Shown here piece after piece: positions 1 through 10,558 of a stretch of DNA of 64,000 nucleotides (positions are counted from its first letter, which is position 1; each line of letters opens with the position of its first letter). The stretch is from positions 1 to 64,000 of the forward strand of contig JAOMSY010000005.1 in assembly GCA_028355575.1 (NCBI GenBank), read 5' to 3'. This stretch comes from Francisellaceae bacterium (lineage in GTDB: Bacteria > Pseudomonadota > Gammaproteobacteria > Francisellales > Francisellaceae). The translations under genes were made by a program, and so were the position numbers. The notes below the pieces were generated by a model. The model had not been told where the DNA came from, made no database searches, and worked only from the letters and a program-made list of their open reading frames with translations.

Positions 1-1
1 T

Positions 2-3000
2 GAGGTAGCTTTTCAGCATCTGGATGTCAATCAAGTTTATTATGGTCTTCATGTGCCTATATCTACGCAAACGGTGTTAGATGGCCAAGAGTTATTATTT
101 GAATTAAATAGTTATGATGCAAGCACTAGTGTAGCTAGGTCGTATGCTGCTTTAAGTGACACTTATACAAAACCTGTTCAGAAAACAACTTGGGCTTCAA
201 ATGTATATGATCCGAGTAGCCCAAAACTTAAGTCAGTTGAGGACTATGTTTACTATCATGATAAAAATGATCCAGGCTATGCCCAAGCAGAACCTAAGTC
301 TGTAAAAGATGCGATGGGTAATATAACGGAATATGAATATTATTCTCAGGACGTTAGTAAAGACAACTTTCAATCCATTAAACGTTCTGAAACAATCAGG
401 TTGAATGGTTATGATAAACCTATTACGACGAATAGTTCAGGCTTAAAGTGGTTAGATACCAGTGTTGAAGCAAATGGTAAGCACTACACTATTTCTAAGC
501 CATATATTGAGAAAGTATTAGATTCTATTGGGGCTAAGACAACCAAGTCTGAAGACATTGGTATTTTTACAGATCCCAGTCATTTATTGTATGGCATGCC
601 ATCTTCGGTGATAGATAATTTTGATGGTAATAAACCATATGTTGAACAGAATGTTAATGCCAGCAAAACATCAGGTGGTGGATATATGGTTTCAAGTAGT
701 CAGACTTCACTGTCTACTGAAACTGATATTGTCACACCAACTTCTATACAGGGCTCAGATAAATACTTCAATGCTTATGGTGCGTTAACTAGGATTGTTG
801 ATCCAGTTAGTGGTGACATCACAATTTATGGTGATGAGAATGGTCAGAATGGTTATGATGCACTAGGTCGTGTTAAGCAAATCACTTATTTGCCTAGTGG
901 CCATAAAGACTTAAAACAAAGCTATAGCTTTGCTTATGGTATTGATACCAAAGAGGGTGAGGCAGGTTATACGTTAACAACAACAACTTTGTTGCCAGGG
1001 ATGAAACAAGGTTATCAAACAAAAACGTATTATGATAATGAGCAGCATGTCACCCTGACGGAGCGTGAGAAGAAAGATCATAGTGGCTTTTATGTTACAC
1101 AAGAAAATTTCTATAATAAATTAGGTAAAACGGATTATACTATTTCTTGGTATTATGATGAGAATGGTTTGAAACATCCGTTAGAGACAAAATTATTTTA
1201 TAACGAGAAGCAACAGGTGACTGCGGTACAACACCCAGACGGTAGTACGGATGTAGCAATTTCTGATGATTACCATAATCGTGCCATTCGTTATACACTG
1301 CAGCCAACGGATCAGATAGTAAGTTCGGATAAAAACTCACTTTGCTTTAACCCATTAGCGTCAAATGGGGATAATAAACAATATACCAGCTGTAAAGTAA
1401 CAGGTATGAGTGTATCTCAACGTGACTTAACTAATGTTGGCACAACAGAGAGACCTGAATGGAAAATGGGGAATAGCTATAATTATAGCATTATTATGGA
1501 TCCGGACTTTAATTATGCGGTGAATAATGCCAGTACCACGACTAATACACCATTATATAGTGCTGATGTTCAATCGAAAATTGAGACGTTAAATGAGAGC
1601 CTAAGAGATGGTCATGCGTATGATATTAAGTCTTTATTCAATTTAGCAGATAAAATTAAATCTGGCTGTTTGGATGGACAGTGTCAGGCAGCTGGCTTTA
1701 ATACAGCGTCTTATGATGCATTTGATCAGCCAACTGAATCAAAAGATTTAATTAGTGGTTCAGTAACAAAAAGTATTTATGATGAGGCTGATCCAACGCA
1801 ACTGAATGCTCAAACAAGTTATATCCGTAATGGTCAGCAAGCGATTCGTACAGAATATTATGAGTATGATGACTTTGGTAATGTGTCTAAAACCTATGTT
1901 GCACCAGGTGCTTATTCAGAAACGTCACAAAAGACGTTGGTGGGTGAACAGTCATATAGTGCTCTAGGTTACTTGTTGAATACTTCTACTTTAATTGGTA
2001 ATGAAAATGCAAATAAGAAAGTATTCTTTGAGTATGACAAAACAACGGGTTTACCAACTAAAATGACCGATGCACAAGGTAATGTGATTACCATGCATTA
2101 TGATGATGCTAATTGGAAATTAAAGCCAAGCCGTGTGGATTATGTGGCAGCTAATCCATCAAGCACTGCAAAGAATCAAAGTTTTTACGTTACTTATAGT
2201 TATACCAATATTGGTGATTTATCTGTCATTGAAAAAAGGGAGCTATCTGCTAATAGTTTGGTCAGTAGAACAAGCTTTGCTTATGACGCAGATACATTAG
2301 AATTAACCAGTACTTCTATTACCTATGATGATGGTTCAACTCGTACGTTGTTGAGTGATGAGAATGAGTACTATACACCAACTGAAAACAAATATCAGGC
2401 AGATGGAACGACGAAGGTAACGGTTAGTGGTAAAACAAATCATCTTGGTTTAGCAACAGAAACAAAATATAGCGGTATAACAACCTTAACGGTTGGTCAG
2501 ACATATAACCCTGATTTATCTGTCAGTGAGACCAAGCGTAATAACACCACATCTAAAAAGTTTGGCTATGACAGTGTAGGTCGTTTAAGCCAGGTTGAGA
2601 ACTATGTGAATGGTGCTGTATTGCGTAAATATAGTTATTTATATAATCGTTTGAGTCAGAAAGCCTTGCGTACAGCGCAAACCGAAGATACTAATAAATC
2701 AGAGCAAAGGTATGATTATACTCAATTAGGCCAGCTATATAAGATGGGCTGTTCTGGGGAAGAGTGTCCAGCAGATGAGAATGGTAAACCTATAAGGTTG
2801 AATTATTATTCCTACGAAGACGTTTTTAACAAGCTAACTAAAGTATCACATCACTTACAAGACGGTACATATAGCCAGGTAGACTATGCCTATAATAATG
2901 TAGACCCAACCCAAGCGACGGGTATTGAGTATACTCGAACAGAAAATGGAGAAACCACTACAGATCGCACCATTAAGCTGACATATGATGTTAATGGTAA

Positions 3001-4576
3001 CGTAAGTCATATGCATACCGATCACCCTCAGCAATCTAAAACAGAAGATCAGTACTTTACGTATGATGTTGAACAAAACTTAGTTCAGCTAAAGATAGAT
3101 GATAGTACGATTGATTATGTCTATGACGCCTCAGGATTACAAATTGCTGAACATTATGTTGATGAAAATGGTCAGGCACGAACTTTGTATCAATATTATT
3201 TAGGTGGTTTGTCTGAGCAGAAGTTAAATAATGAGTCTCGATATTATGTGGCAGGTGGTAGTGTGCATAATGGCGAGTATCAAGAAGACTTATCAGATGG
3301 TTTTAATAATACAGGGTCTGTGAGTAACAACACAAATCAAGTTAAAGGAAATTATGTCTATACACCATTTGGTGGGAAACGTGATATTCAACAGGATAAA
3401 TCTTTAGAACAAGCACAACATCTAGCCTTAAGTATTCAGCAAACCAATAAAGGCTATAGAACTATGAATACTGACCAAGTCACAGGTTGGCAGTTCTTGG
3501 GTGATGGTTACCGTGCTTATAATCCAGAACTCAGAATCTTTATGAAGCATGACTCTATGTCACCATTGGGTGCAGGTGGTATTAACGCTTATAGCTATAG
3601 CTTGAATGATCCGATTAATCTATTTGACCCTTCAGGACATGTTGCTAGTGGCGATATGGGTGATGTCTCTGACAAACAGAAAAAACAGTATGACGTAAAG
3701 CAAAAGCAAGCAGAACTTACTTCACTGATGGTTGCAGTAATTATAACTAGTATTGTTTTAAGTGCAATTGGCGGTGCGGTTATTGGTGCGATAGTTGGCA
3801 GAATTGCTAGCGCATCAGCCAGGCTTCTCTTGTCTATTGGCGGCAACTTTATTATAGAAGCAGGCCTTACTTTTGCTGGTGATAGATTAATTTTAGGTAA
3901 AGACTATGTCAAAGAGCATACAGCTGAATATGTATTAACTGGTTTTGGTGCGGGTTTAATAGGTGGAATATTAGGCGGTATTACTAGTACTGTTAAAGCA
4001 AGGAGAATAGCAAATACAAAGAAAATTTCAAAATTAAGGAGGGCTGCAAATACTATAACAAAACCTAAAATTCCAAAAGCCTCTGTTCCTCAATCATCTT
4101 CTAGAAATTCATTTAAGTTAAGAGATGAATATCGAAAATCAGCAACCTATATGGAAGAAGCACAAGGTGTTAAAGATATGGGTAGGGAAGGAAAGAGCTT
4201 TGTTGTAACAGATAAGAGTACTATTAAACTTGATTCTCATGTGCCTTATATTTATTTGGTTTATCAAAATAGAATTAAAAATAGTGCTCCGCAAATAAGA
4301 GTTGCAAAAAGAATAGGTAACGGAAGTTTCCGGCATCATTCTACACTTGCACATTTTGATAAATTTAACGCATTAAAATATCAAGCAAAAGGTATTGATA
4401 AGAACATTAGAGTACTAATGGGTGGTGAGTTAATTGCTGATAATGCTACTAACAAATTAATAATATCTAATAAGAGTGGACACTTTCGTCCAAGTAGCGG
4501 TGCCTTTGAAAATATGCAGTCAGATCTGAAAAAGGTTTTTGGAAAAGATTATACTATTCATTTTCGGGCCAACTAA
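2..4576 (+). CDS. RHS/YD-repeat protein, TccC-like core with variable C-terminal domain; 5' end lies outside the window
   Basis: Many YD-type repeats (YDALGRVKQITY, YDSVGRLSQVENY, YDVNGNVSHM); RHS core end GYRAYNPELRIFMKHDSMSPLGAGGINAYSYSLNDPINLFDPSGH. The frame is open upstream of the listed GTG at 53 to base 2 (EVAFQHLDVNQVYYGLH). Confidence 0.9.
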   Translation, partial: EVAFQHLDVNQVYYGLHVPISTQTVLDGQELLFELNSYDASTSVARSYAALSDTYTKPVQKTTWASNVYDPSSPKLKSVEDYVYYHDKNDPGYAQAEPKSVKDAMGNITEYEYYSQDVSKDNFQSIKRSETIRLNGYDKPITTNSSGLKWLDTSVEANGKHYTISKPYIEKVLDSIGAKTTKSEDIGIFTDPSHLLYGMPSSVIDNFDGNKPYVEQNVNASKTSGGGYMVSSSQTSLSTETDIVTPTSIQGSDKYFNAYGALTRIVDPVSGDITIYGDENGQNGYDALGRVKQITYLPSGHKDLKQSYSFAYGIDTKEGEAGYTLTTTTLLPGMKQGYQTKTYYDNEQHVTLTEREKKDHSGFYVTQENFYNKLGKTDYTISWYYDENGLKHPLETKLFYNEKQQVTAVQHPDGSTDVAISDDYHNRAIRYTLQPTDQIVSSDKNSLCFNPLASNGDNKQYTSCKVTGMSVSQRDLTNVGTTERPEWKMGNSYNYSIIMDPDFNYAVNNASTTTNTPLYSADVQSKIETLNESLRDGHAYDIKSLFNLADKIKSGCLDGQCQAAGFNTASYDAFDQPTESKDLISGSVTKSIYDEADPTQLNAQTSYIRNGQQAIRTEYYEYDDFGNVSKTYVAPGAYSETSQKTLVGEQSYSALGYLLNTSTLIGNENANKKVFFEYDKTTGLPTKMTDAQGNVITMHYDDANWKLKPSRVDYVAANPSSTAKNQSFYVTYSYTNIGDLSVIEKRELSANSLVSRTSFAYDADTLELTSTSITYDDGSTRTLLSDENEYYTPTENKYQADGTTKVTVSGKTNHLGLATETKYSGITTLTVGQTYNPDLSVSETKRNNTTSKKFGYDSVGRLSQVENYVNGAVLRKYSYLYNRLSQKALRTAQTEDTNKSEQRYDYTQLGQLYKMGCSGEECPADENGKPIRLNYYSYEDVFNKLTKVSHHLQDGTYSQVDYAYNNVDPTQATGIEYTRTENGETTTDRTIKLTYDVNGNVSHMHTDHPQQSKTEDQYFTYDVEQNLVQLKIDDSTIDYVYDASGLQIAEHYVDENGQARTLYQYYLGGLSEQKLNNESRYYVAGGSVHNGEYQEDLSDGFNNTGSVSNNTNQVKGNYVYTPFGGKRDIQQDKSLEQAQHLALSIQQTNKGYRTMNTDQVTGWQFLGDGYRAYNPELRIFMKHDSMSPLGAGGINAYSYSLNDPINLFDPSGHVASGDMGDVSDKQKKQYDVKQKQAELTSLMVAVIITSIVLSAIGGAVIGAIVGRIASASARLLLSIGGNFIIEAGLTFAGDRLILGKDYVKEHTAEYVLTGFGAGLIGGILGGITSTVKARRIANTKKISKLRRAANTITKPKIPKASVPQSSSRNSFKLRDEYRKSATYMEEAQGVKDMGREGKSFVVTDKSTIKLDSHVPYIYLVYQNRIKNSAPQIRVAKRIGNGSFRHHSTLAHFDKFNALKYQAKGIDKNIRVLMGGELIADNATNKLIISNKSGHFRPSSGAFENMQSDLKKVFGKDYTIHFRAN

Positions 4577-4583
4577 GATTAAA

Positions 4584-4659
4584 TGTAGTAGCTCAAATCT
4601 AAGCTGACAAAATACCATAAAAAAATAGGTAAATGTCAGATCAGGCCTGAGCTACTACA
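4584..4659. repeat. Inverted repeat (12-bp perfect outer arms plus 6-bp inner arms), terminator or mini-element
   Basis: TGTAGTAGCTCA (4584-4595) vs TGAGCTACTACA (4648-4659); inner CTGACA (4604-4609) vs TGTCAG (4634-4639). Confidence 0.7.
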
Positions 4660-4719
4660 ATAAATGCAATAAAAAACTCACTACCAAATGCTTCTTCCTT
4701 TGGATCAGATACCTTCCTA

Positions 4720-5484
4720 TTATTTAAATACAAATGCCAAACCAAAATAAACAGCATTACCCATATAGCTATTATCATCATAAAGTTTGCGAATAAATTG
4801 GTTCATATAACCTAAGTCAACATGTAAATAGTTTGTAAGTTGATACTGAAATCCAGCAAAAAAACGGTTTTGTGCAAAGCCATTAATACCAAACTCATTA
4901 TTACTACTAACCTTATTTAAATTCCAAAAAACTTCATCGTTTAAGACAAAACCTAGTTTTGGGATGAATTCTAATGGGATAATAATTTCTACTAATTGCC
5001 TAGCTCGCCAATGTACCTGACTCTGACCTTGAATTAGTCGTTCTTCTAAACGGGTTCGGCTTGACAAAGTATAATATGTGAATTGTTCTTGCCAATATGC
5101 CTGTTGCCATAGCCGATCACTCATACGACTACCCGTTTTTTCATAAGGGTAAGTACTATATGAATCACCCCAGCCACCCATAAATGTCCAATTGTCATTA
5201 ATGGCATAACCTAAGCCAAGTAATAATCGGTTTTGAGAGAGACGGGATGCATCATCCATAAAATTAGTTCGATTCGACAGATAGTATCTAAAATTCTTCG
5301 CATCTGGACTAATGAAACCAAAACCACCTGTTATTGATATATTTGTCCATATGCCAAAATCTTGTATTGTCTTAGCTTGAGAATTTTTATAGGCGAATAA
5401 TAATATGCTGAGCAATATGATATATGTGCATATGCTTCGATATGTAAATGAATGAAGAGAGTGCATTTTTGTAAAATAAATCAT
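4720..5484 (-). CDS. DUF2490-like outer membrane beta-barrel protein
   Basis: Signal peptide, beta-strand-rich sequence with YRLSQNRLLLGLGYAINDNWTFMGGWG-type motifs, terminal aromatic ALAFVFK. Confidence 0.65.
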   Translation of the reverse strand: MIYFTKMHSLHSFTYRSICTYIILLSILLFAYKNSQAKTIQDFGIWTNISITGGFGFISPDAKNFRYYLSNRTNFMDDASRLSQNRLLLGLGYAINDNWTFMGGWGDSYSTYPYEKTGSRMSDRLWQQAYWQEQFTYYTLSSRTRLEERLIQGQSQVHWRARQLVEIIIPLEFIPKLGFVLNDEVFWNLNKVSSNNEFGINGFAQNRFFAGFQYQLTNYLHVDLGYMNQFIRKLYDDNSYMGNAVYFGLAFVFK

Positions 5485-5498
5485 TGTGAATGCTTAGT

Positions 5499-7211
5499 TT
5501 AATAACCCTCTGCCTTTGCACCAGGCCTCCTGGGATCTGCCGCACCAAAATATAAATTACCATTATATTGTATGGTTTCTGCTGAACCCATGGCATCTAT
5601 TGGCTTAACTTTGTGACCCATTACTTCTAGAATATGGATGGTATCATCACTAAACCCTTGTTCTAAGCGTATTTCATCTGGCCATAATTGATTGTGCATT
5701 CTTGGCAAACTCACAGCAGTTTGAATATTAAGATTATGATCTATCACATTTAGAATTACTTGAAGAACAGTCGTGATTATTCGACTACCACCTGGTGAAC
5801 CTGTCGCTAAAAATGGCTTTCCATCTTTATCTAAAACAATCGTTGGCGTCATAGAACTAAGCGGTCTTTTATTTGGCTCAATTGAATTGGCTTTGCCCTG
5901 AATTAAACCAAAAGCATTTGGAATACCAACCTTAGAAGTAAAATCAACCATTTCGTTGTTCATCAAAATACCTGTGCCCTCAATGACTTGACCATTGCCA
6001 AAAGAGTAATTCAAGGTATAAGTGTTAGCGACCATATTACCTTCACTGTCAACAATACTAGACTGAGTAGTTTCAGTACTTTCGTATGCAGGTTTTAAGG
6101 CATGAGATATTTTGTTACTTGGTGTATGTTTTGTGAGTGAGATACTTCTACGTACATTATCTGCATAGGGTTTTGAGATAAGAATATCGGTTGGGTTATC
6201 AACAAAATCTGGGTCACCTAGTTTGATATTTCTATCGTAATAAGCTTGGCTCATTGCTTCCGCAAGTATATGAATATACTGTGCATCATTTAACCCATAG
6301 GTAGAGATAGGGTAGCCTTCTAAAATGTTTAAAAGTTCAATTAGAATAACACCGCCAGAGCTTGGTGGTGGCATTGAATAAATGGTATAACCTCTATAAC
6401 TTCCTTTAACAGGTTGCATTATTTCTGGTTTATAATTTTTAAGGTCTTCAGCAGTAATTAAGCCGCCATGTTTTTCCATATCCGCAACAATTTTTTCGGC
6501 AATTTCACCTTCATAGAAGGCCTTGTCTCCCCCAATGGCAATTTCTTTTAGCGTTTTAGCTAAGTCTGGTTGTTTCCAAATATCTCCAGGTTGAAGCACT
6601 TTTCCATCAGGACGAAAATAAATCGCTTTAGCTGCCTTGTTTCGAGATAACCAATCTTTAGCTTGTTCTATCGCTTGCGATAACTTAAAAGAAACCACAA
6701 AGCCATTTTCGGCTAAATTTATGGCTGGGCACATCACTTCTTTTAATGAAAGCTTTCCATACTCATTTTGAGCAAGTATTAATCCAGCTACTGTCCCAGG
6801 TACGCCAGATGCTAGGTAATCATCACTACTTTTACCTTCGATGATGTTCCCTGATGTATCTTGATACATTTTTTCAGAAGCATGGGAAGGAGCTTTCTCT
6901 CGATAATTAATCGCAATGGCTTTTTGTTTTTCATTTAACCATATCACCATAAAGCCACCACCACCAAGGTTACCTGCTCTTGGTAAGGTAACGGCTAAGG
7001 CAAATCCTACAGCAACAGTGGCATCAACCGCATTACCACCTTTTTTTAAGATATCTACACCCACTTGGGTTGCTAAATAGTCTTGAGTTGAAACCATACC
7101 GTTTTTTGCAATTTCAGGATGAAATATTTCTGTAGTTTCTTGCAGAGCAGGGCTGGTATATCCGATTTTTATAAAAAATATGAGAACGTAAAATATAAAT
7201 AGGCGTTTCAT
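5499..7211 (-). CDS. ggt: Gamma-glutamyltransferase
   Basis: GGNAVDATVAVGFALAVTLPRAGNLGGGGFMV; TTQSSIVDSEGNMVANTYTLNYSFGNG with catalytic Thr; PLSSMTPTIV; ATGSPGGSRI. Confidence 0.93.
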   Translation of the reverse strand: MKRLFIFYVLIFFIKIGYTSPALQETTEIFHPEIAKNGMVSTQDYLATQVGVDILKKGGNAVDATVAVGFALAVTLPRAGNLGGGGFMVIWLNEKQKAIAINYREKAPSHASEKMYQDTSGNIIEGKSSDDYLASGVPGTVAGLILAQNEYGKLSLKEVMCPAINLAENGFVVSFKLSQAIEQAKDWLSRNKAAKAIYFRPDGKVLQPGDIWKQPDLAKTLKEIAIGGDKAFYEGEIAEKIVADMEKHGGLITAEDLKNYKPEIMQPVKGSYRGYTIYSMPPPSSGGVILIELLNILEGYPISTYGLNDAQYIHILAEAMSQAYYDRNIKLGDPDFVDNPTDILISKPYADNVRRSISLTKHTPSNKISHALKPAYESTETTQSSIVDSEGNMVANTYTLNYSFGNGQVIEGTGILMNNEMVDFTSKVGIPNAFGLIQGKANSIEPNKRPLSSMTPTIVLDKDGKPFLATGSPGGSRIITTVLQVILNVIDHNLNIQTAVSLPRMHNQLWPDEIRLEQGFSDDTIHILEVMGHKVKPIDAMGSAETIQYNGNLYFGAADPRRPGAKAEGY

Positions 7212-7241
7212 TAAAATTGATAAACTTAAAATCAGCTGTAA

Positions 7242-7850
7242 TTACTTCTTAGTATGTGATTTATTAACACTAACTTCAAGGTCGTTCACTATGCCATCTT
7301 TAAGTCCGTAGATCCAGCCGTGAACAGTTAGGTCCGCACCTTTTTTCCAAGCCCTTTTAACAGTAGTTGTATTGGATACATTTGCTACTTGCTCAATAAC
7401 ATTCAACTCACATAACTTGTCAAAACGTTTTTTCTGGTCTTTTATCTCTTCAAGTTGCTCTTTGTTAAAGCGATAGACGTCTTTAATGTGCCTTAGCCAA
7501 TTATCAATTAGACCTAAATCTTTATCTCCCATGGATGCTTCCACACCACCGCAGCCGTAATGTCCACATACGATAATATGTTTTACACCTAAATATTCAA
7601 CAGCATATTGAATTACAGATAAGCAGTTTAGGTCGGTATGTACAACAACATTTGCAATATTTCTATGAACAAAGATTTCACCAGGAACTAACCCAACGAC
7701 TTGATTTGCAGGTACACGGCTATCAGAGCAGCCAATCCATAAATATTCAGGTTTTTGTTGTTTGGACAGTGTGTCAAAAAAGTCAGGTGAATATTTTTGA
7801 ACGTTCTCAGACCAGACTTTATTGCTATTTAATAATTTAGTTAATTTCAT
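7242..7850 (-). CDS. can: Beta-carbonic anhydrase
   Basis: WIGCSDSRVPANQVVGLVPGEIFVHRNIANVV and CGHYGCGGV. Confidence 0.93.
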   Translation of the reverse strand: MKLTKLLNSNKVWSENVQKYSPDFFDTLSKQQKPEYLWIGCSDSRVPANQVVGLVPGEIFVHRNIANVVVHTDLNCLSVIQYAVEYLGVKHIIVCGHYGCGGVEASMGDKDLGLIDNWLRHIKDVYRFNKEQLEEIKDQKKRFDKLCELNVIEQVANVSNTTTVKRAWKKGADLTVHGWIYGLKDGIVNDLEVSVNKSHTKK

Positions 7851-7939
7851 TTCATTACCTTTACTTCATGGATACCAGTAATATATATAAATTATGGTAT
7901 CCATTCAATTGAATTTATCTTTATATGCCAGATGCAAAA

Positions 7940-7961
7940 AAGGCAGAGTTAAATCTGCCTT
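7940..7961 (-). terminator. Rho-independent terminator of ftsZ
   Basis: AAGGCAGA-(6 nt)-TCTGCCTT followed by a T tract on the minus strand. Confidence 0.75.
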
Positions 7962-7991
7962 AAATAAGATATTAAGATGAATTATTTAAAC

Positions 7992-9164
7992 TCAGTCTGC
8001 TTTTCTTCTTAGAAAAGTTGGGATATCTAAATAGTCATTTTCATCTGATGATTTACTATTTGAGTCTTCAGAGTCGTCAGAGTTTCCACTAACAGGAGCA
8101 GGTCTTTTTAATCCACTGCTAGCTGGGCCTGATTTTTTTATGCCACCTAATGGTGCTCTTTTTGCTTGTGATCCGCCGCGACCAGACATCATTGGTTCAC
8201 CAATACTATCACTTTCTAAGCCAGTCACCACAATGGTTACTCTCAATTCTTCGCTCATTTCAGGGTCAATTACTGTACCAACAACGACGGTGGCTTCATC
8301 TGAGGTAAAGCTCTTAATTACATCACCAACATCTTCAAACTCACCAATTGACATGTCCATGCCTGCCGTAATATTAACCAATACACCTTTTGCACCAGCA
8401 AGGTTAATGTTTTCAAGTAATGGACTCGCCACAGCTGCTTCGGCTGCTTCTCTGGCTCTTTCCTCTCCAGTTGCAGAGGCTGTTCCCATCATGGCAACGC
8501 CCATGCCAGACATAACTGTACGAACATCCGCAAAGTCAACGTTGATTAGACCTGGTCTTGTAATCAATTCAGAAATGCCTTGAACCGCACCTTGTAAAAC
8601 ACTATTTGCCGCTTTAAACGCGTCCAACAAGCTAATATTTTTACCTAGAACGTTTAATAGTTTTTCATTTGGTATTGTAATGAGTGAGTCAACAAATTGA
8701 GATAACTCGCCTATACCATACTCAGCTAATTGCATTCTACGACGACCTTCAAAAGGGAAAGGTTTTGTTACAACTGCAACGGTTAAAATGCCCATATCTT
8801 GTGCAATTTCAGCAATGACTGGTGCAGCACCTGTACCTGTACCACCCCCCATGCCTGCAGTAATAAAAACCATATCCGCACCGGTTAAGGCTTCTTGAAT
8901 ACGCATTCTATCTTCTTGAGCGGCACGTTTACCCATTTCAGGGTCAGCACCCGCGCCTAGGCCTTTAGTAATTTCGTTACCTATTTGAATTGAAACTCTT
9001 GCAGAGGAGTTTCTTAAAGCTTGAGCATCTGTATTTGCACAAATAAACTCTACGCCTTCAATTGTATTTTCAAGCATGTGCTCAACGGCATTACTACCGC
9101 CACCACCAACGCCAATAACTTTAATTACTGCGTTGTCTGCTAATGATTCAGCTACGTCAAACAT
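7992..9164 (-). CDS. ftsZ: Cell division protein FtsZ
   Basis: [26 protein letters not shown]-terminal [12 protein letters not shown]. Confidence 0.98.
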   Translation of the reverse strand: MFDVAESLADNAVIKVIGVGGGGSNAVEHMLENTIEGVEFICANTDAQALRNSSARVSIQIGNEITKGLGAGADPEMGKRAAQEDRMRIQEALTGADMVFITAGMGGGTGTGAAPVIAEIAQDMGILTVAVVTKPFPFEGRRRMQLAEYGIGELSQFVDSLITIPNEKLLNVLGKNISLLDAFKAANSVLQGAVQGISELITRPGLINVDFADVRTVMSGMGVAMMGTASATGEERAREAAEAAVASPLLENINLAGAKGVLVNITAGMDMSIGEFEDVGDVIKSFTSDEATVVVGTVIDPEMSEELRVTIVVTGLESDSIGEPMMSGRGGSQAKRAPLGGIKKSGPASSGLKRPAPVSGNSDDSEDSNSKSSDENDYLDIPTFLRRKAD

Positions 9165-9185
9165 GACTTACTCCTTAAGGTATGA

Positions 9186-10424
9186 TTAAAAATGTTTTCC
9201 AAACCAATTTTTCATGCGCTTCCACACGCCTTCCGAACTTCCGTCTTCTGTTATTTCAAATGAAAGCGGGTCTTTTTGCTGCATGTGTGAATAATGCAAA
9301 AGCCCAACACCTGTGGCGTGCATAGGGTTATCTAATACATCATTAAGCCCAGTCACATGGGTCGGGCTACCTAGTCTAACTGGTACTCTAAATACTTCTT
9401 CTGCTAATGGGATAATACCCTTCATTTTAGATGCGCCACCTGTTAGCACAATTCCTGCACCTAGTGCATCAAGCAGATTCTTTTTACTTAAATCTTTGCT
9501 AATCATGTTTAGCAACTCTTCACAACGGGCTTCGACAACACCTGAAAGCGTTTGAACAGGTAACCTTCTAGGTGGTCTGCCTGCAGTTGATGGAATTTCT
9601 ATGGCATCGTCAGCCTTGACTAAGCTGCTCATTGCACAGCCGTGTTCAATTTTTATTGCTTCTGCTGCCTCAGTCGGTACGCGTAATGCATGCGCAATAT
9701 CACTAGTGACCTGGCTGCCTGCAACTGGAATTACCGATGTATGACAAATGGCGCCATCACAAAAAACAGCGATATCTGTTGTGCCACCACCAATATCAAC
9801 AATACATACACCTAATTCTTTTTCATCATCTGTTAATACTGCATAGCTTGATGCCAATTGCTCAAGCACCATATCAGAAACTTCAAGGCCACAGCGGTTA
9901 ACACATTTCACAATGTTTTGGACAGCACTAATTGAGCCAGTGACTAGGTGGACATTAGCTTCAAGCCTAACACCTGCCATGCCAATAGGTTCTTTTATGC
10001 CTTCTTGATTATCAATTAAAAAATCTTGCGGTAAAATATGAATAATTTTTTGGTCAGACGGTAGGGCAACTGCTTTAGCTGCTTCAATGACTCTTTCTAC
10101 ATCTGCTGCAGCAACTTCCGTTTCACGGATTGCAACAATACCATTCGAGTCAAAACTATGAATATGGCTTCCTGCAATACCTACACACACTGAATCTAAC
10201 TGACAGTCAGCCATATGCTCGGCAGTTTCAACTGCTTTTTGAATCGCCTTGACAGTGGAGTCAATATTAACAATAACGCCTTTTTTTAGGCCTCTTGATG
10301 GTTGTGACCCAATGCCAATAACATTAATTTTGTCATTTTCGGTTACTTCAGCAACTAGTGCAACGACTTTGGATGTACCAATATCCAATGCTGATAAAAG
10401 TTTTTTTTCAGGTGCCTGACTCAT
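9186..10424 (-). CDS. ftsA: Cell division protein FtsA
   Basis: SALDIGTSKVVALVAEV, VDIGGGTTDIAVF, GIVLTGGASKMKGI; C-terminal amphipathic SEGVWKRMKNWFGKHF. Confidence 0.97.
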   Translation of the reverse strand: MSQAPEKKLLSALDIGTSKVVALVAEVTENDKINVIGIGSQPSRGLKKGVIVNIDSTVKAIQKAVETAEHMADCQLDSVCVGIAGSHIHSFDSNGIVAIRETEVAAADVERVIEAAKAVALPSDQKIIHILPQDFLIDNQEGIKEPIGMAGVRLEANVHLVTGSISAVQNIVKCVNRCGLEVSDMVLEQLASSYAVLTDDEKELGVCIVDIGGGTTDIAVFCDGAICHTSVIPVAGSQVTSDIAHALRVPTEAAEAIKIEHGCAMSSLVKADDAIEIPSTAGRPPRRLPVQTLSGVVEARCEELLNMISKDLSKKNLLDALGAGIVLTGGASKMKGIIPLAEEVFRVPVRLGSPTHVTGLNDVLDNPMHATGVGLLHYSHMQQKDPLSFEITEDGSSEGVWKRMKNWFGKHF

Positions 10425-10558
10425 TTTACATTTGCCTCTTTACTCATCACGCATGGGTTTGAGAATAAAAATAATTTCTCAAATAATCTATTCATTAAAT
10501 AGACACTTTCGTTAAATTTAGCACAAAATTATATTTCTTGACGTGATTGTATAAAAAT

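Noticed and set aside
5387-5596. 69-aa minus ORF between ggt and the DUF2490 gene
   Set aside because: Out-of-frame overlap with two good CDSs.
8140-8583. 147-aa + strand ORF antisense to ftsZ
   Set aside because: Low-complexity Ser/Pro/Thr translation typical of the complement of a real gene; ftsZ is certain.
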